Origin: an uncultured Fretibacterium sp.
GTDB taxonomy: Bacteria; Synergistota; Synergistia; Synergistales; Aminobacteriaceae
Assembly: GCA_947168585.1 (NCBI GenBank)
Contig: CAMVMK010000003.1
Location: 35,111 to 99,110 of the forward strand
DNA length: 64,000 bases
Reading direction: 5' to 3'
Shown here: in pieces, positions 1 through 9,023 of the stretch
Layout of the letters: each line of letters starts with the position of its first letter
Numbering within the stretch: the first letter of the stretch is position 1
Made by a program: the position numbers and the translations under genes
Notes under the pieces: generated by a model
Told to the model about the DNA's origin: nothing
The model's input: the letters and a program-made list of their open reading frames with translations, nothing else
Database searches by the model: none

Positions 1-1666
1 AAAAATATTTAGTCAGGAAATAGCATCTCTCCCAATCAAGAATTTTCCTCTCGGATTCTTTCTCATGGTGAATGTTGAACTCATCAAAGACCATAATTCC
101 CTTATCTTCTAAATTATAGAGCGGCCACTCGTGCGCTTTACCGTCCGGTGAAATTTCTGCGCTGAGTGAAGGGTTGCCGGTTTTAGCGAACTGCACCCAC
201 ATTTTACGCAATGTTTTTGAGAATGTCTCATCAAATGTTCTTCCAGTATAGATTGTATTCTCCGGGTGATTGAGTACTGACGCAAGCTCTAAAGCATGTC
301 CGCACCTCATCAGCGGCAAAGAAGATTCGGGCGTGAAGAAATAGGTGTACGACTTACCGCCTGCTTTAGTCTGGTTCTCAGAAAGTCTAAATAGAGGCGC
401 GATAAACACTATTTGATCGAACAAACGGCTGGAACTGGAATATTCAGGGCTTACTTCCTTTACGTCATTGCAGAAGCTCTCAACAAGTGCTCTCTCTTCA
501 TCCGTGAGCTGTGCGAGTTTCTTAGCTTTGCGGTCAGCTGCCCATTGAGTATAAGGCTCTAAACCGAAGCCGTACACGAAATAACCCATTTCATCTTTGT
601 TGCAGCCCTGAAGTATGTCTATATCTTTGGCCGCTCCGTTTGCATATGCCTCGTACGGATCTAAAGGAAGATATTTTCCATCTCTTTCCGGCCATACGCG
701 TAAAGCGAGCATTTCAGCTTCTTCAACAAACTTGCTGACATCCAATTTTTGAAGGTCTGCAACCGTTTTACATCCTAATTTATCCATCAATTCGTTTGTA
801 CACTCGATAGCTTGTTCTGTCGATCTAGTCAAAACTGGGGAACCGCTCTGAGAAATGACCCTCTTGAAATATTTATGTGAGCCTTCGATAAGCGGAAGCG
901 AGGTTACACTTCCACCGCCTGCTGACTCTCCGAATATTGTAACGTTGTCAGGATCGCCGCCGAAGTTTTCAATGTTTTCATGAACCCATTTCAATGCCAT
1001 CATCTGATCCATGAGACCAAGATTTTGCGCGTCAGGGTAATCCTTTCCGTCAGGAAGGTGAGACAGATGCAAGAAACCGAATATGCCGAGCCTGTACGTT
1101 ATACTTACAGCGATTACTTCAGGATTTTCCTTGACGAAGTTATGTAACTCATACATAGGGTCAGCAGTTCCGCCCATTTCGAAAGCACCGCCGTGTATCC
1201 ATACCATAACGGGTTTCTTTTCCGCAGGCACTTCATCAGCTTTCCATACGTTAAGATACAGGCAGTCCTCACTCTGATAGAAAAGTGAAGCAGGCTCGGA
1301 GGTGGTCTCTTTCTGGCAGGGGCTTTTTGCGTTGTAATACGCCTCGTATACGCCGTCATCAGGTACAACGTCAACAGGAGCTTTCCAGCGGAGTTCCCCT
1401 ACAGGCTGCCTGCCTACAAACGGAATACCTTTGTAGGCGATTACGCCGTCATTTTTTTTGCCGACAAATGTACCATTGATACACTTGACTGCAAGCGATT
1501 TATCATAATCACCCGTTATCTTTTTGTTCTCGCCGTACTGTGCTCTGATTTCAGCTTTCATTTCGCTCAATGTTTTCTCAGCTGCTTTAGCTGAACTGCA
1601 AACAACAAAACTTAAAACCGTAAGCATGGCTAAAAATAAACTAAACACTTTTTGGGAAATTTTCAT
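1..1666 (-). CDS. Secreted carboxylesterase type B, copy 1 (3' end cut by window edge)
   Basis: Secreted alpha/beta-hydrolase of the carboxylesterase type B (para-nitrobenzyl esterase) family, predicted to cleave ester bonds outside the cytoplasm. The frame is open from the ATG at 1666, after an AGGAG ribosome-binding site, down to base 2; comparison with the next copy shows only the last two residues and stop are missing. Visible: an N-terminal signal peptide ending near CSSA, the family signature EDCLYLNVW, the oxyanion motif IHGGA and the nucleophile elbow GESAGGGS. It is the last gene of a five-copy array read right to left, behind a hairpin at 1688-1722. Natural substrate cannot be read from sequence. 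Confidence 0.93.
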   Translation of the reverse strand, partial: MKISQKVFSLFLAMLTVLSFVVCSSAKAAEKTLSEMKAEIRAQYGENKKITGDYDKSLAVKCINGTFVGKKNDGVIAYKGIPFVGRQPVGELRWKAPVDVVPDDGVYEAYYNAKSPCQKETTSEPASLFYQSEDCLYLNVWKADEVPAEKKPVMVWIHGGAFEMGGTADPMYELHNFVKENPEVIAVSITYRLGIFGFLHLSHLPDGKDYPDAQNLGLMDQMMALKWVHENIENFGGDPDNVTIFGESAGGGSVTSLPLIEGSHKYFKRVISQSGSPVLTRSTEQAIECTNELMDKLGCKTVADLQKLDVSKFVEEAEMLALRVWPERDGKYLPLDPYEAYANGAAKDIDILQGCNKDEMGYFVYGFGLEPYTQWAADRKAKKLAQLTDEERALVESFCNDVKEVSPEYSSSSRLFDQIVFIAPLFRLSENQTKAGGKSYTYFFTPESSLPLMRCGHALELASVLNHPENTIYTGRTFDETFSKTLRKMWVQFAKTGNPSLSAEISPDGKAHEWPLYNLEDKGIMVFDEFNIHHEKESERKILDWERCYFLTKYF

Positions 1667-1687
1667 ATAAATATCTCCTCCAAAATT

Positions 1688-1722
1688 AAAATCCTCCCTG
1701 CTTTCGTTACAGAGAGGATTTT
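1688..1722 (-). terminator. Hairpin between esterase copies 2 and 1
   Basis: AAAATCCTC (1688-1696) pairs with GAGGATTTT (1714-1722). On the minus strand the stem is followed by a T-rich run just before the ribosome-binding site of copy 1. It could be an intrinsic terminator or attenuator that lowers read-through into the downstream copy. Confidence 0.6.
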
Positions 1723-1750
1723 ATTATAACATTACTTAACTAAGTTTCAT

Positions 1751-3424
1751 TTACAGGCAAAAATATTTTGTCAGGAAATAGCATCTTTCCCAATCAAGAA
1801 TTTTTCTCTCGGATTCTTTCTCAGGGTGAATGTTGAACTCGTCAAAGACCATAATTTCTTTATCTTCTAAATTATAGAGCGGCCACTCATGAGCTTTTCC
1901 GTCAGGGGAAATTTCTGCGCTGAGTGAGGGATTGCCGGTTTTTGCAAACTGTACCCACATTTTTCGCATAGTTTTCGAGAAAGTTTCATCGAATGCTCTT
2001 CCCGTGAATTGGGTATTCTCCGGGTGATTGAATATTGTAGAAAGTTCTACAGCATGTCCGCTCTTCATCAGCGGTATGGAAGATTCGACAGTGAAGTAAT
2101 ATGTGTACGATTTTCCGCCGGCCTTTGTCTGATTCTCTGACAGTCTGAACAGAGGCGCAATAAACCAGATTTGATCGTACAGGCGGCAGATTGGATCGTA
2201 GCTATCTCCCTTGATTTCATTGCAAAAACTATCTACAAGGGTTTTCTCCTCGTCCGTCAGCACGGTGAAATTCTTGGCCATGCGTTTATTGTAGGATTCT
2301 ATGAAAGAGTCTACATCTCCTTCTTCTACTATGAAATAGTTTAACTCGTCCTTATTGCAGCCTTGAAGAATTTCTATATCTTTAGCCGCTCCGTTCGCGT
2401 AAGCCTCATACGGGGTAAGCGTCAAGTATTTTCCGTCTCTTTCAGGTCCTATGCACATTCCTCCGAGTGAATTCATTGCTGAAACTAACTTCTTAACGTC
2501 AACTTTCTGAAGATCAGCAACTGTTTTACAGCCGAGAATTTTCATAATTTCATTTGTAGTTTCGATAGTCTGTTCAGTGGATCTTGAGAGGAGCGGTGAG
2601 CCGCTCTGAGAGATAACACGCTTAAAATACTTGTGTGAACCTTCAATTAGCGGAAGTACAGTTACGCTTTCGCCGCCTGCTGACTCGCCGAAGATTGTAA
2701 CGTTATCAGGATCGCCGCCGAAGCCCGCAATGTTCTCATGAATCCACTTTAACGCCATCATATGATCCATAATTCCTAAATTTTGAGCGTCAGGATAATC
2801 CTTTCCGTCAGAGAGGTGAGATAAATGGAAGAAGCCGAATATGCCGACTCTGTATGCTATGGAAACGGCTATGATGTCCGGGTTTTCCCTAACTAAGCTG
2901 CCGCATTCATACATCGGATCAGCCGTTCCTCCCAGTTCATAACCTCCGCCGTGTATCCACACCATAACTGGTTTCTTTTTTTCATTGTCATCAGCCTTCC
3001 ATATGTTCAGATAAAGGCAGTCCTCTCCTTGAACATAAAGAGAACCGGCATCGGAGACAGACTCAACCTGACAAGGGCTTTTACCGTTGTAATACGCCTC
3101 ATATACTCCGTCATCAGGAACAAATTCAACGGGTGCTTTCCAGCGGAGTTCTCCGACTGGCTGCCTGCCTACAAACGGAATACCCTTGTATGTAATAATA
3201 TTATCTATCTTCTTACCAACGAATGTACCGTTAATGCACTTGACTGCAAGCGATTTATCATAATTGTCATCTGTAATTTTTTTGTTCTCGCCATACTGTG
3301 CTCTAATTTTCGCTCTTGCTTCGTTCAGTGTATTATCAGCCTCTTGTGCTGAACTACAAACAGCGAAACTTAAAACCATAAAAGCGGCACAAAATAAACT
3401 AAACACTTTTTGGGAAAATTTCAT
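1751..3424 (-). CDS. Secreted carboxylesterase type B, copy 2
   Basis: Complete 557-residue type B carboxylesterase with an N-terminal signal peptide (residues about 1-26, cleavage after CSSA). The catalytic triad is readable: Ser248 in GESAGG, Glu360 in GCNKDE and His457 in GHAVEL. The EDCLYLN signature and the IHGGG oxyanion loop are present. Length is normal for the family. The 3' third and the following spacer are almost identical at DNA level to copy 3, which points to recent duplication or gene conversion. A GAGG ribosome-binding site precedes the ATG. Expected to act in the periplasm or outside the cell; substrate unknown. Confidence 0.95.
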   Translation of the reverse strand: MKFSQKVFSLFCAAFMVLSFAVCSSAQEADNTLNEARAKIRAQYGENKKITDDNYDKSLAVKCINGTFVGKKIDNIITYKGIPFVGRQPVGELRWKAPVEFVPDDGVYEAYYNGKSPCQVESVSDAGSLYVQGEDCLYLNIWKADDNEKKKPVMVWIHGGGYELGGTADPMYECGSLVRENPDIIAVSIAYRVGIFGFFHLSHLSDGKDYPDAQNLGIMDHMMALKWIHENIAGFGGDPDNVTIFGESAGGESVTVLPLIEGSHKYFKRVISQSGSPLLSRSTEQTIETTNEIMKILGCKTVADLQKVDVKKLVSAMNSLGGMCIGPERDGKYLTLTPYEAYANGAAKDIEILQGCNKDELNYFIVEEGDVDSFIESYNKRMAKNFTVLTDEEKTLVDSFCNEIKGDSYDPICRLYDQIWFIAPLFRLSENQTKAGGKSYTYYFTVESSIPLMKSGHAVELSTIFNHPENTQFTGRAFDETFSKTMRKMWVQFAKTGNPSLSAEISPDGKAHEWPLYNLEDKEIMVFDEFNIHPEKESERKILDWERCYFLTKYFCL

Positions 3425-3446
3425 ATAAATACCTCCTCAAAAATTA

Positions 3447-3480
3447 AAATCCCCTCTGCTTTCGTTACAGAGAGGATTTT
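3447..3480 (-). terminator. Hairpin between esterase copies 3 and 2
   Basis: AAAATCC-CTCTG pairs with CAGAG-GGATTTT around the loop ctttcgtta, followed on the minus strand by TTTTAATTTTT. It is nearly the same sequence as the hairpin at 1688-1722, so the spacer was duplicated together with the gene. Confidence 0.62.
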
Positions 3481-3508
3481 ATTATAACATTACTTAACTA
3501 AGTTTCGT

Positions 3509-5179
3509 TTACAGGCAAAAATATTTTGTCAGGAAATAGCATCTTTCCCAATCAAGAATTTTTCTCTCTGATTCTTTCTCAGGGTGAATGTTGAACTCAT
3601 CAAAGACCATAATTTCTTTGTCCTCTAAATTATATAGCGGCCATTCGTACGCTTTTCCGTCAGGGGAAATTTCTGCACTGAGTGAGGGGTTACCGGTTTT
3701 AGCGAACTGCACCCACATTTTACGCATGATCTTCGAGAAAGTCTCATCAAATTCTCTTCCTGTGATTTGAGGATCTGCAGGCTGCTTAAAGAGTGTCGGG
3801 AGCTCTACAGCATGTCCGCTCTTCATCAACGGCACTGCAGATTCAACAGTGAAGTAATATGTGTACGATTTTCCGCCGGCCTTAGTCTGGTTTTCCGACA
3901 GTCTGAACAGAGGCGCAATAAACCAGATTTGATCGTACAGGCGGCAGAGCGGTTCGTAGTTATCTCCCTTGATGTCCTTGCAAAAGCTTTCAACAAGCCC
4001 TCTCTCCTCAGCAGTGAGCTGAGTAATACTATTCGTCAAACGTTTATTGTAAAACTCGATGAAAGACTCTGCTTCTCCCATGTCTACCATGAAATAGTTT
4101 AACTCGTCCTTGTTGCAGCCCTGCATGAAATCTATATCCTTTGCCGCTCCGTTTTCATACGCTTCATATGGATCGAGAGGCAGATATTTTCCATCACGTT
4201 CCGGCATGACTCTTAGTTCGAGTATAGTTGCTTCTTTCACAAACTTCTGAATATCTACCTTCTGCAAATCGGCAACTGTTTTGCAGCCGAGTATATCCAT
4301 CAATTCATTCGTACACTCGATGGCCTGCTCTGTTGATCTCGTGAAAACAAGTCCTCCGCTCTGAGCAATGACCCTCTTGAAATATTTGTGAGAACCTTCA
4401 ATTAACGGAAGCTGGGTAACACTGCCGCCGCCTGCAGACTCGCCGAAAATAGTAACGTTATCGGGATTGCCGCCAAATGCCGCAATGTTCTCATGAACCC
4501 ATTTCAATGCCATTATCTGATCCATAAGTCCTAAATTTTGCGCGTCAGGATAGTCTTTACCGTCAGGAAGGTGAGATAAATGGAAAAATCCGAATACGCC
4601 GACCCTATATTCAATTGTGACAATTATGACATCCGGGTTTTCTTGCACGAAATTGTGGCAATCATACGTAGAGTCGGCTGTCCCGCCCATCTCATAAGCT
4701 CCGCCGTGAATCCATACCATTACAGGCTTATTTTTTACGCCGTCGTCAACTTTCCATACGTTAAGATAAAGGCAGTCTTCACCCTGAACATAAAGGGAAG
4801 CAGTCTCCCATTTATCCTCAACCTGACAAGGGCTTTTACCAAAGTAATACGCCTCATAAACTCCGTCATCAGGAACAACGTCAACAGGAGCTTTCCAGCG
4901 GAGTTCTCCGACTGGCTGCCTGCCTACAAACGGAATTCCTTTGTATGCGATTACGCCGTCATTTTTTTTGCCGACAAATGTACCGTTGATACACTTGACT
5001 GCAAGAGACTTGTCATAATTTCCGTCAGTGATTGGCTTGTTCTCGCCGTACTGTGCTCTTAGTTGCTCTTTATCCTCGCTCATGGTTTGGGCAGCTGCCG
5101 AATTATTGCAGCAAATAGCAAAACTTAAAGCCGTAAGCACAGCTAAAAATAAACTAAACAATTTTTGGGGAAATTTCAT
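3509..5179 (-). CDS. Secreted carboxylesterase type B, copy 3
   Basis: Type B carboxylesterase of 556 residues. I start it at the ATG at 5179, because GGAGG lies eight bases upstream; an ATG 15 bases earlier overlaps that ribosome-binding site. The signal peptide is hydrophobic and ends near NNSAAAQ. EDCLYLNVW, IHGGA, GESAGGGS (nucleophile), GCNKDE (acid) and GHAVEL (His) are all intact. Its last roughly 40 residues are identical to those of copy 2. Divergence is concentrated in the lid-like region between the acid and His motifs, which could alter substrate preference. Confidence 0.95.
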   Translation of the reverse strand: MKFPQKLFSLFLAVLTALSFAICCNNSAAAQTMSEDKEQLRAQYGENKPITDGNYDKSLAVKCINGTFVGKKNDGVIAYKGIPFVGRQPVGELRWKAPVDVVPDDGVYEAYYFGKSPCQVEDKWETASLYVQGEDCLYLNVWKVDDGVKNKPVMVWIHGGAYEMGGTADSTYDCHNFVQENPDVIIVTIEYRVGVFGFFHLSHLPDGKDYPDAQNLGLMDQIMALKWVHENIAAFGGNPDNVTIFGESAGGGSVTQLPLIEGSHKYFKRVIAQSGGLVFTRSTEQAIECTNELMDILGCKTVADLQKVDIQKFVKEATILELRVMPERDGKYLPLDPYEAYENGAAKDIDFMQGCNKDELNYFMVDMGEAESFIEFYNKRLTNSITQLTAEERGLVESFCKDIKGDNYEPLCRLYDQIWFIAPLFRLSENQTKAGGKSYTYYFTVESAVPLMKSGHAVELPTLFKQPADPQITGREFDETFSKIMRKMWVQFAKTGNPSLSAEISPDGKAYEWPLYNLEDKEIMVFDEFNIHPEKESERKILDWERCYFLTKYFCL

Positions 5180-5203
5180 ACTAAATACCTCCATATAAAT
5201 TAT

Positions 5204-5240
5204 AATCCCTCCTGCATTAGTTACAGTTGTAAAGAGGATT
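5204..5240 (-). terminator. Weak hairpin between esterase copies 4 and 3
   Basis: A degenerate version of the hairpins at 1688-1722 and 3447-3480: AATCC...CCT against AGAGGATT, with bulges and a longer loop. Seen mainly by its homology to those two. Confidence 0.35.
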
Positions 5241-5270
5241 TTGTTATAACATTACTTAATTAACTTTCGT

Positions 5271-6944
5271 TTACAGGCAAAAATATTTTGTCAGGAAATA
5301 GCATCTTTCCCAATCAAGAAGCTTTAACTCGGATTCCTTTGACGGGTGAATGTTGAACTCGTCTAAGACCATTACTCCCTTGTTCTCTAAATCGTAAAGA
5401 GGCCATTCATGAGCTTTACCGTCAGGGGAAATTTCTGCGCTGAGTGAAGGGTTACCGGTTTTAGCGAACTGCACCCACATTTTGCGCATAGTCTTCGAGA
5501 ATGTTTCGTCAAATCTTCTTCCAGTCACATATGTCTCCTCCGGATGATTGAATACTGTCGAAAGCTCTACAGCATGTCCGCTCTTCATTAACGGCACGGA
5601 GGATTCAACAGTAAAATAATAATTGTAGGACTTTCCGCCGGCCTTTACATGATTCTCCGTCAGTCTGAACAAGGGCGCGATAAACCAGATTTGATCATAC
5701 AGGCGGCAGAGTTGTTCGTACCTCTCTCCCTTGATGTCCTTGCAGAAACTTTCAATAAGTGCTTTCTCTTTGTCCGTCAGCACGGTGAAATTCCTTACCA
5801 TGCGTTCATTGATAAACTCAAGGAAAGGCTCTATTCCATCGTTTACAACCACGAAGTAATTTAACTCGTCCTTGTTGCAGCCCTGAAGAATATCTATATC
5901 CTTTGCAGCACCGTTCGCGTAAGCCTCGTAAGGGTCAAGCGGTAAATACTTTCCGTCTTTTTCCGGACCTATGCGCATATCTTCGAGCTCGTCTAATGCT
6001 AAAACAATTTTATCAATATCAACTTTCTGAAGTTCAGCAACAGTTTTACAGCCGAGTATCTCCATAAATTCATTCGTGTCCCTTATGCTCTGTTCTATGG
6101 TTCTTGATAGTACCGGCGTGCCGCTCTGAGCTATGACACGCTTAAAATACTTGTGTGAGCCTTCAATCAACGGAAGTGTAGTTACGCTGTCTCCGCCTGC
6201 TGATTCTCCCCATATAGTAACGTTATCTGGATCACCGCCGAAACCCGCGATATTCTCATGAATCCATTTTAGAGCCATCATCTGATCCATAAGACCTAAA
6301 TTCTGCGCGTCAGGATAATCTTTGCCGTCAGGAAGGTGAGACAGATGCAAGAAACCGAACGCTCCGAGCCTGTATTCTATGGAAACGAAAATGACATCAG
6401 GATTTTCTTTGACGAAATTGGTACCCTCCTCGCGTGGTTCAACTGTTCCGCCAACTGTAAAAGCTCCGCCGTGAATCCATACCATTACGGGCTTTTTTGT
6501 TCCGCCGTCATCAGCTTTCCATACGTTAAGATACAAGCAGTCTTCTCCTTGAACGTAAAGAGAAGAAACTTGCGAATCTTCATATATTTGGCATGGGCTT
6601 TTACCGTTGTAATACGCCTCGTATACTCCGTCATCAGGGACAAAATCAACAGGAGCTTTCCAGCGCAGATTTCCGACAGGCTGTTTGCCCACAAACGGAA
6701 TGCCCTTGTATGCTATAACTCCTTCAGTCTTTTTGCCTACAAATGTACCGTTAATGCACTTGACTGCAAGAGACTTGTCATAATTTCCGTCAGTGATTGG
6801 CTTGTTCTCGCCGTACAAAGCTCTTAGTTCTTCTTTGATCTCGCTCTGTGTTTTGTCAGCCGCTTGTGCTGAACTATTGCTGAAGGCCGTCAGAGCAAAT
6901 ACCATAACCCATATTACGGCTAATACTAAAACTTTTTTATTCAT
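5271..6944 (-). CDS. Secreted carboxylesterase type B, copy 4
   Basis: Type B carboxylesterase of 557 residues. The catalytic motifs are present, with the elbow reading WGESAGGDS where the other copies have FGESAGG, plus GCNKDE and GHAVEL. The N-terminus differs from the other copies: its signal peptide starts MNKKVLVLAVIWVMV and is unrelated in sequence to the shared one. Only 27 bases separate it from the stop of copy 5, with no hairpin and no clear ribosome-binding site. It is therefore probably translated from the copy 5 transcript. The mature enzyme resembles copies 2, 3 and 5 throughout. Confidence 0.94.
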   Translation of the reverse strand: MNKKVLVLAVIWVMVFALTAFSNSSAQAADKTQSEIKEELRALYGENKPITDGNYDKSLAVKCINGTFVGKKTEGVIAYKGIPFVGKQPVGNLRWKAPVDFVPDDGVYEAYYNGKSPCQIYEDSQVSSLYVQGEDCLYLNVWKADDGGTKKPVMVWIHGGAFTVGGTVEPREEGTNFVKENPDVIFVSIEYRLGAFGFLHLSHLPDGKDYPDAQNLGLMDQMMALKWIHENIAGFGGDPDNVTIWGESAGGDSVTTLPLIEGSHKYFKRVIAQSGTPVLSRTIEQSIRDTNEFMEILGCKTVAELQKVDIDKIVLALDELEDMRIGPEKDGKYLPLDPYEAYANGAAKDIDILQGCNKDELNYFVVVNDGIEPFLEFINERMVRNFTVLTDKEKALIESFCKDIKGERYEQLCRLYDQIWFIAPLFRLTENHVKAGGKSYNYYFTVESSVPLMKSGHAVELSTVFNHPEETYVTGRRFDETFSKTMRKMWVQFAKTGNPSLSAEISPDGKAHEWPLYDLENKGVMVLDEFNIHPSKESELKLLDWERCYFLTKYFCL

Positions 6945-6971
6945 TGCTGTATCGTACTTTCTATAAATTTA

Positions 6972-8630
6972 TTACAGGCAAAAATATTTTGTCAGGAAAT
7001 AGCATCTTTCCCAGTCAAGAAGCTTTAACTCGGATTCTTTTTCCGTGTGAATGTTGAACTCGTCTAAGACCATAATTTCCTTGTCCTCCAGATTATAGAG
7101 CGGCCATTCATGCGCTTTACCGTCCGGTGAAATTTCTGCGCTGAGTGAAGGATTGCCTGTTTTAGCAAACTGAATCCACATTTTACGAATGACCTTTGAG
7201 AATGTTTCATCGAATGCCCTGCCCGTGAATTCGGTATCCTCCGGATGATTGAACACTGACGGAAGCTCTACAGCATGTCCGCTCTTCATTAACGGCACGG
7301 AGGATTCAACAGTAAAATAATAATTGTAGGATTTTCCGCCGGCCTTTACATGATTCTCTGTAAGTCTGAATAGAGGCGCGAAAAACCAGATTTGATCGTA
7401 CAGGCGGCAAAACGGTTCGTAGCTCTCTCCCTTGATGTCCTTGCAAAAACTTTCGACAAGTGCTTTCTCCCCGTCTGTCAGCATGGTACTATTCTTCGCC
7501 CAGCGTTTGCTGATATACTCGACAAAAGGCTCTGGTCCTCCGATTACGAACATAAAATAGTACAACTCGTCCTTGTTGCAGCCCTGAAGAATTTCTATAT
7601 CCTTTGCCGCGCCGTTAGCGTAGGCCTCGTAGGGGTCTAATGGCAGGTATTTCCCGTCTTTTTCCGGCCCTATGCGCATTCCGAAGGAGGCTGTTGCAGC
7701 GAGCAGCTTCTCTATATCAATCTTCTGAAGATCAGCAACGGTTTTACAGCCAAGCATATCCATTAGTTCATTCGTGTCATCTATGCTCTGTTCTATTGTT
7801 CTCGTGAGGACTGGCGTGCCGCTTTGCGCAATAACTCGCTTGAAGTACTTATGCGAGCCTTCGACCAGCGGAAGTGTAGTTACGCTTTCACCGCCTGCTG
7901 ACTCTCCGAAAAGGGTAACGTTATCGGGATCGCCGCCGAAAGCCGCAATGTTCTCGTGAATCCACTTTAACGCCATCATCTGATCCATTATCGCCAAGTT
8001 CTGAGCATCAGGGTAATCTTTGCCGTCAGGCAGGTGAGAGAGGTGTAAGAAACCTAAAAAGCCAAGTCTGTACGTAATGGAAACAAATATAACATCCGGG
8101 TTTTCTTTTACTAAATTGCGGCAATCATATGTAGGATCGCTAGTCCCGCTAGCTACCCAGCCGCCGCCATGTATCCAGACCATTACAGGCTTATTTTTTA
8201 CGCCGTCATCAGCTTCCCATACATTCAAATAAAGGCAGTCTTCACCTTGAACGTAAAGGGATCCGCCTTCGCTAATGTGCTCTTTTTGAGGGCAGCTTTT
8301 CCCAAAGTAATACGCCTCATAAACTCCGTCATCAGGAACAACGTCAACAGGTGCTTTCCAGCGCAGATTTCCTACAGGCTGCTTACCTACAAACGGAATT
8401 CCTTTGTACTCGATTACGCCGTCATTTTTTTTGCCTACAAATGTACCGTTGATACACTTGATTGCAAGTGACTTGTCATAATTGCCGTCTGTGATTTGCT
8501 TGTTCTCGCCGTATTGAGCTCTGATTTCGGCTTTAAGTTCTTCAAGCTCTTTTGCTGAACTGCAAACAACGAGGCTTAAAACCGTAAGCGCGGCCAAAAA
8601 TAAACTAAGCAATCTTTTGTGAAACTTCAT
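6972..8630 (-). CDS. Secreted carboxylesterase type B, copy 5 (first of the array)
   Basis: Type B carboxylesterase of 552 residues and the promoter-proximal gene of the five-copy array. A strong AGGAGG ribosome-binding site sits just upstream of the ATG at 8630. The signal peptide ends near VVCSSAKE. EDCLYLNVW, IHGGG, GESAGGES, GCNKDE and GHAVEL mark the fold and triad. The region after the oxyanion loop (GWVASGTS) differs from the other copies, which could affect the substrate pocket. Any promoter for the array must lie in the AT-rich spacer above 8630; I could not define one. Confidence 0.95.
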   Translation of the reverse strand: MKFHKRLLSLFLAALTVLSLVVCSSAKELEELKAEIRAQYGENKQITDGNYDKSLAIKCINGTFVGKKNDGVIEYKGIPFVGKQPVGNLRWKAPVDVVPDDGVYEAYYFGKSCPQKEHISEGGSLYVQGEDCLYLNVWEADDGVKNKPVMVWIHGGGWVASGTSDPTYDCRNLVKENPDVIFVSITYRLGFLGFLHLSHLPDGKDYPDAQNLAIMDQMMALKWIHENIAAFGGDPDNVTLFGESAGGESVTTLPLVEGSHKYFKRVIAQSGTPVLTRTIEQSIDDTNELMDMLGCKTVADLQKIDIEKLLAATASFGMRIGPEKDGKYLPLDPYEAYANGAAKDIEILQGCNKDELYYFMFVIGGPEPFVEYISKRWAKNSTMLTDGEKALVESFCKDIKGESYEPFCRLYDQIWFFAPLFRLTENHVKAGGKSYNYYFTVESSVPLMKSGHAVELPSVFNHPEDTEFTGRAFDETFSKVIRKMWIQFAKTGNPSLSAEISPDGKAHEWPLYNLEDKEIMVLDEFNIHTEKESELKLLDWERCYFLTKYFCL

Positions 8631-9023
8631 AATTTTTACCTCCTAACAAAAGATAATTCTATCGTTCATTACGTGCAGAATAAAGTTTTATATATTCTAC
8701 TACGAAAAATATAGAATAAAAAGACAAACGTAACGTATAGGAAGTTATAAAGCCTCCTTTGTAAATGATGTTGAAATAATATTAGGTAGAGATGTCGATA
8801 TTTTGAAAAAAATCAATTCTTATGAGTGGGAAAAATTAAAATGGCGTTGGGTAGTTGAAAGTACTTTTAGAAATTTTTTAACATTTGAACTAAAAAAAAT
8901 ACTAAAATCCCGTTGACAGCTCCGATTAATAAAAAATTCCGCCCTAAAAAATTTTTTCATTGTAAAATATTCCGTAGAAAATTAAATATATAATTTCAAA
9001 AAATTTACGGAGGCATTTTTATT
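8631..9023. other. 393-base intergenic region between the esterase array and pgk
   Basis: AT-rich region that should hold the divergent starts of the esterase array (minus) and pgk (plus). It also holds a transposase-like fragment at 8734-8916. A TTGACA lies at 8913-8918, but no good -10 follows at normal spacing. TAAAAT (8963-8968) and TATAAT (8989-8994) lie closer to pgk without a clear -35. I see no RNA gene or further complete ORF. Confidence 0.4.
8734..8916 (+). pseudogene. Possible DDE transposase C-terminal remnant
   Basis: A 60-codon open stretch without a start codon, ending in TGA at 8914. The segment WRWVVESTFRNF resembles the VVERTF-type helix carrying the last acidic residue in IS5-like transposases, and a basic tail follows. 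Nothing upstream supplies the rest of a transposase and no terminal inverted repeats are visible. It is either a decayed insertion-sequence fragment or a chance ORF. Confidence 0.28.
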
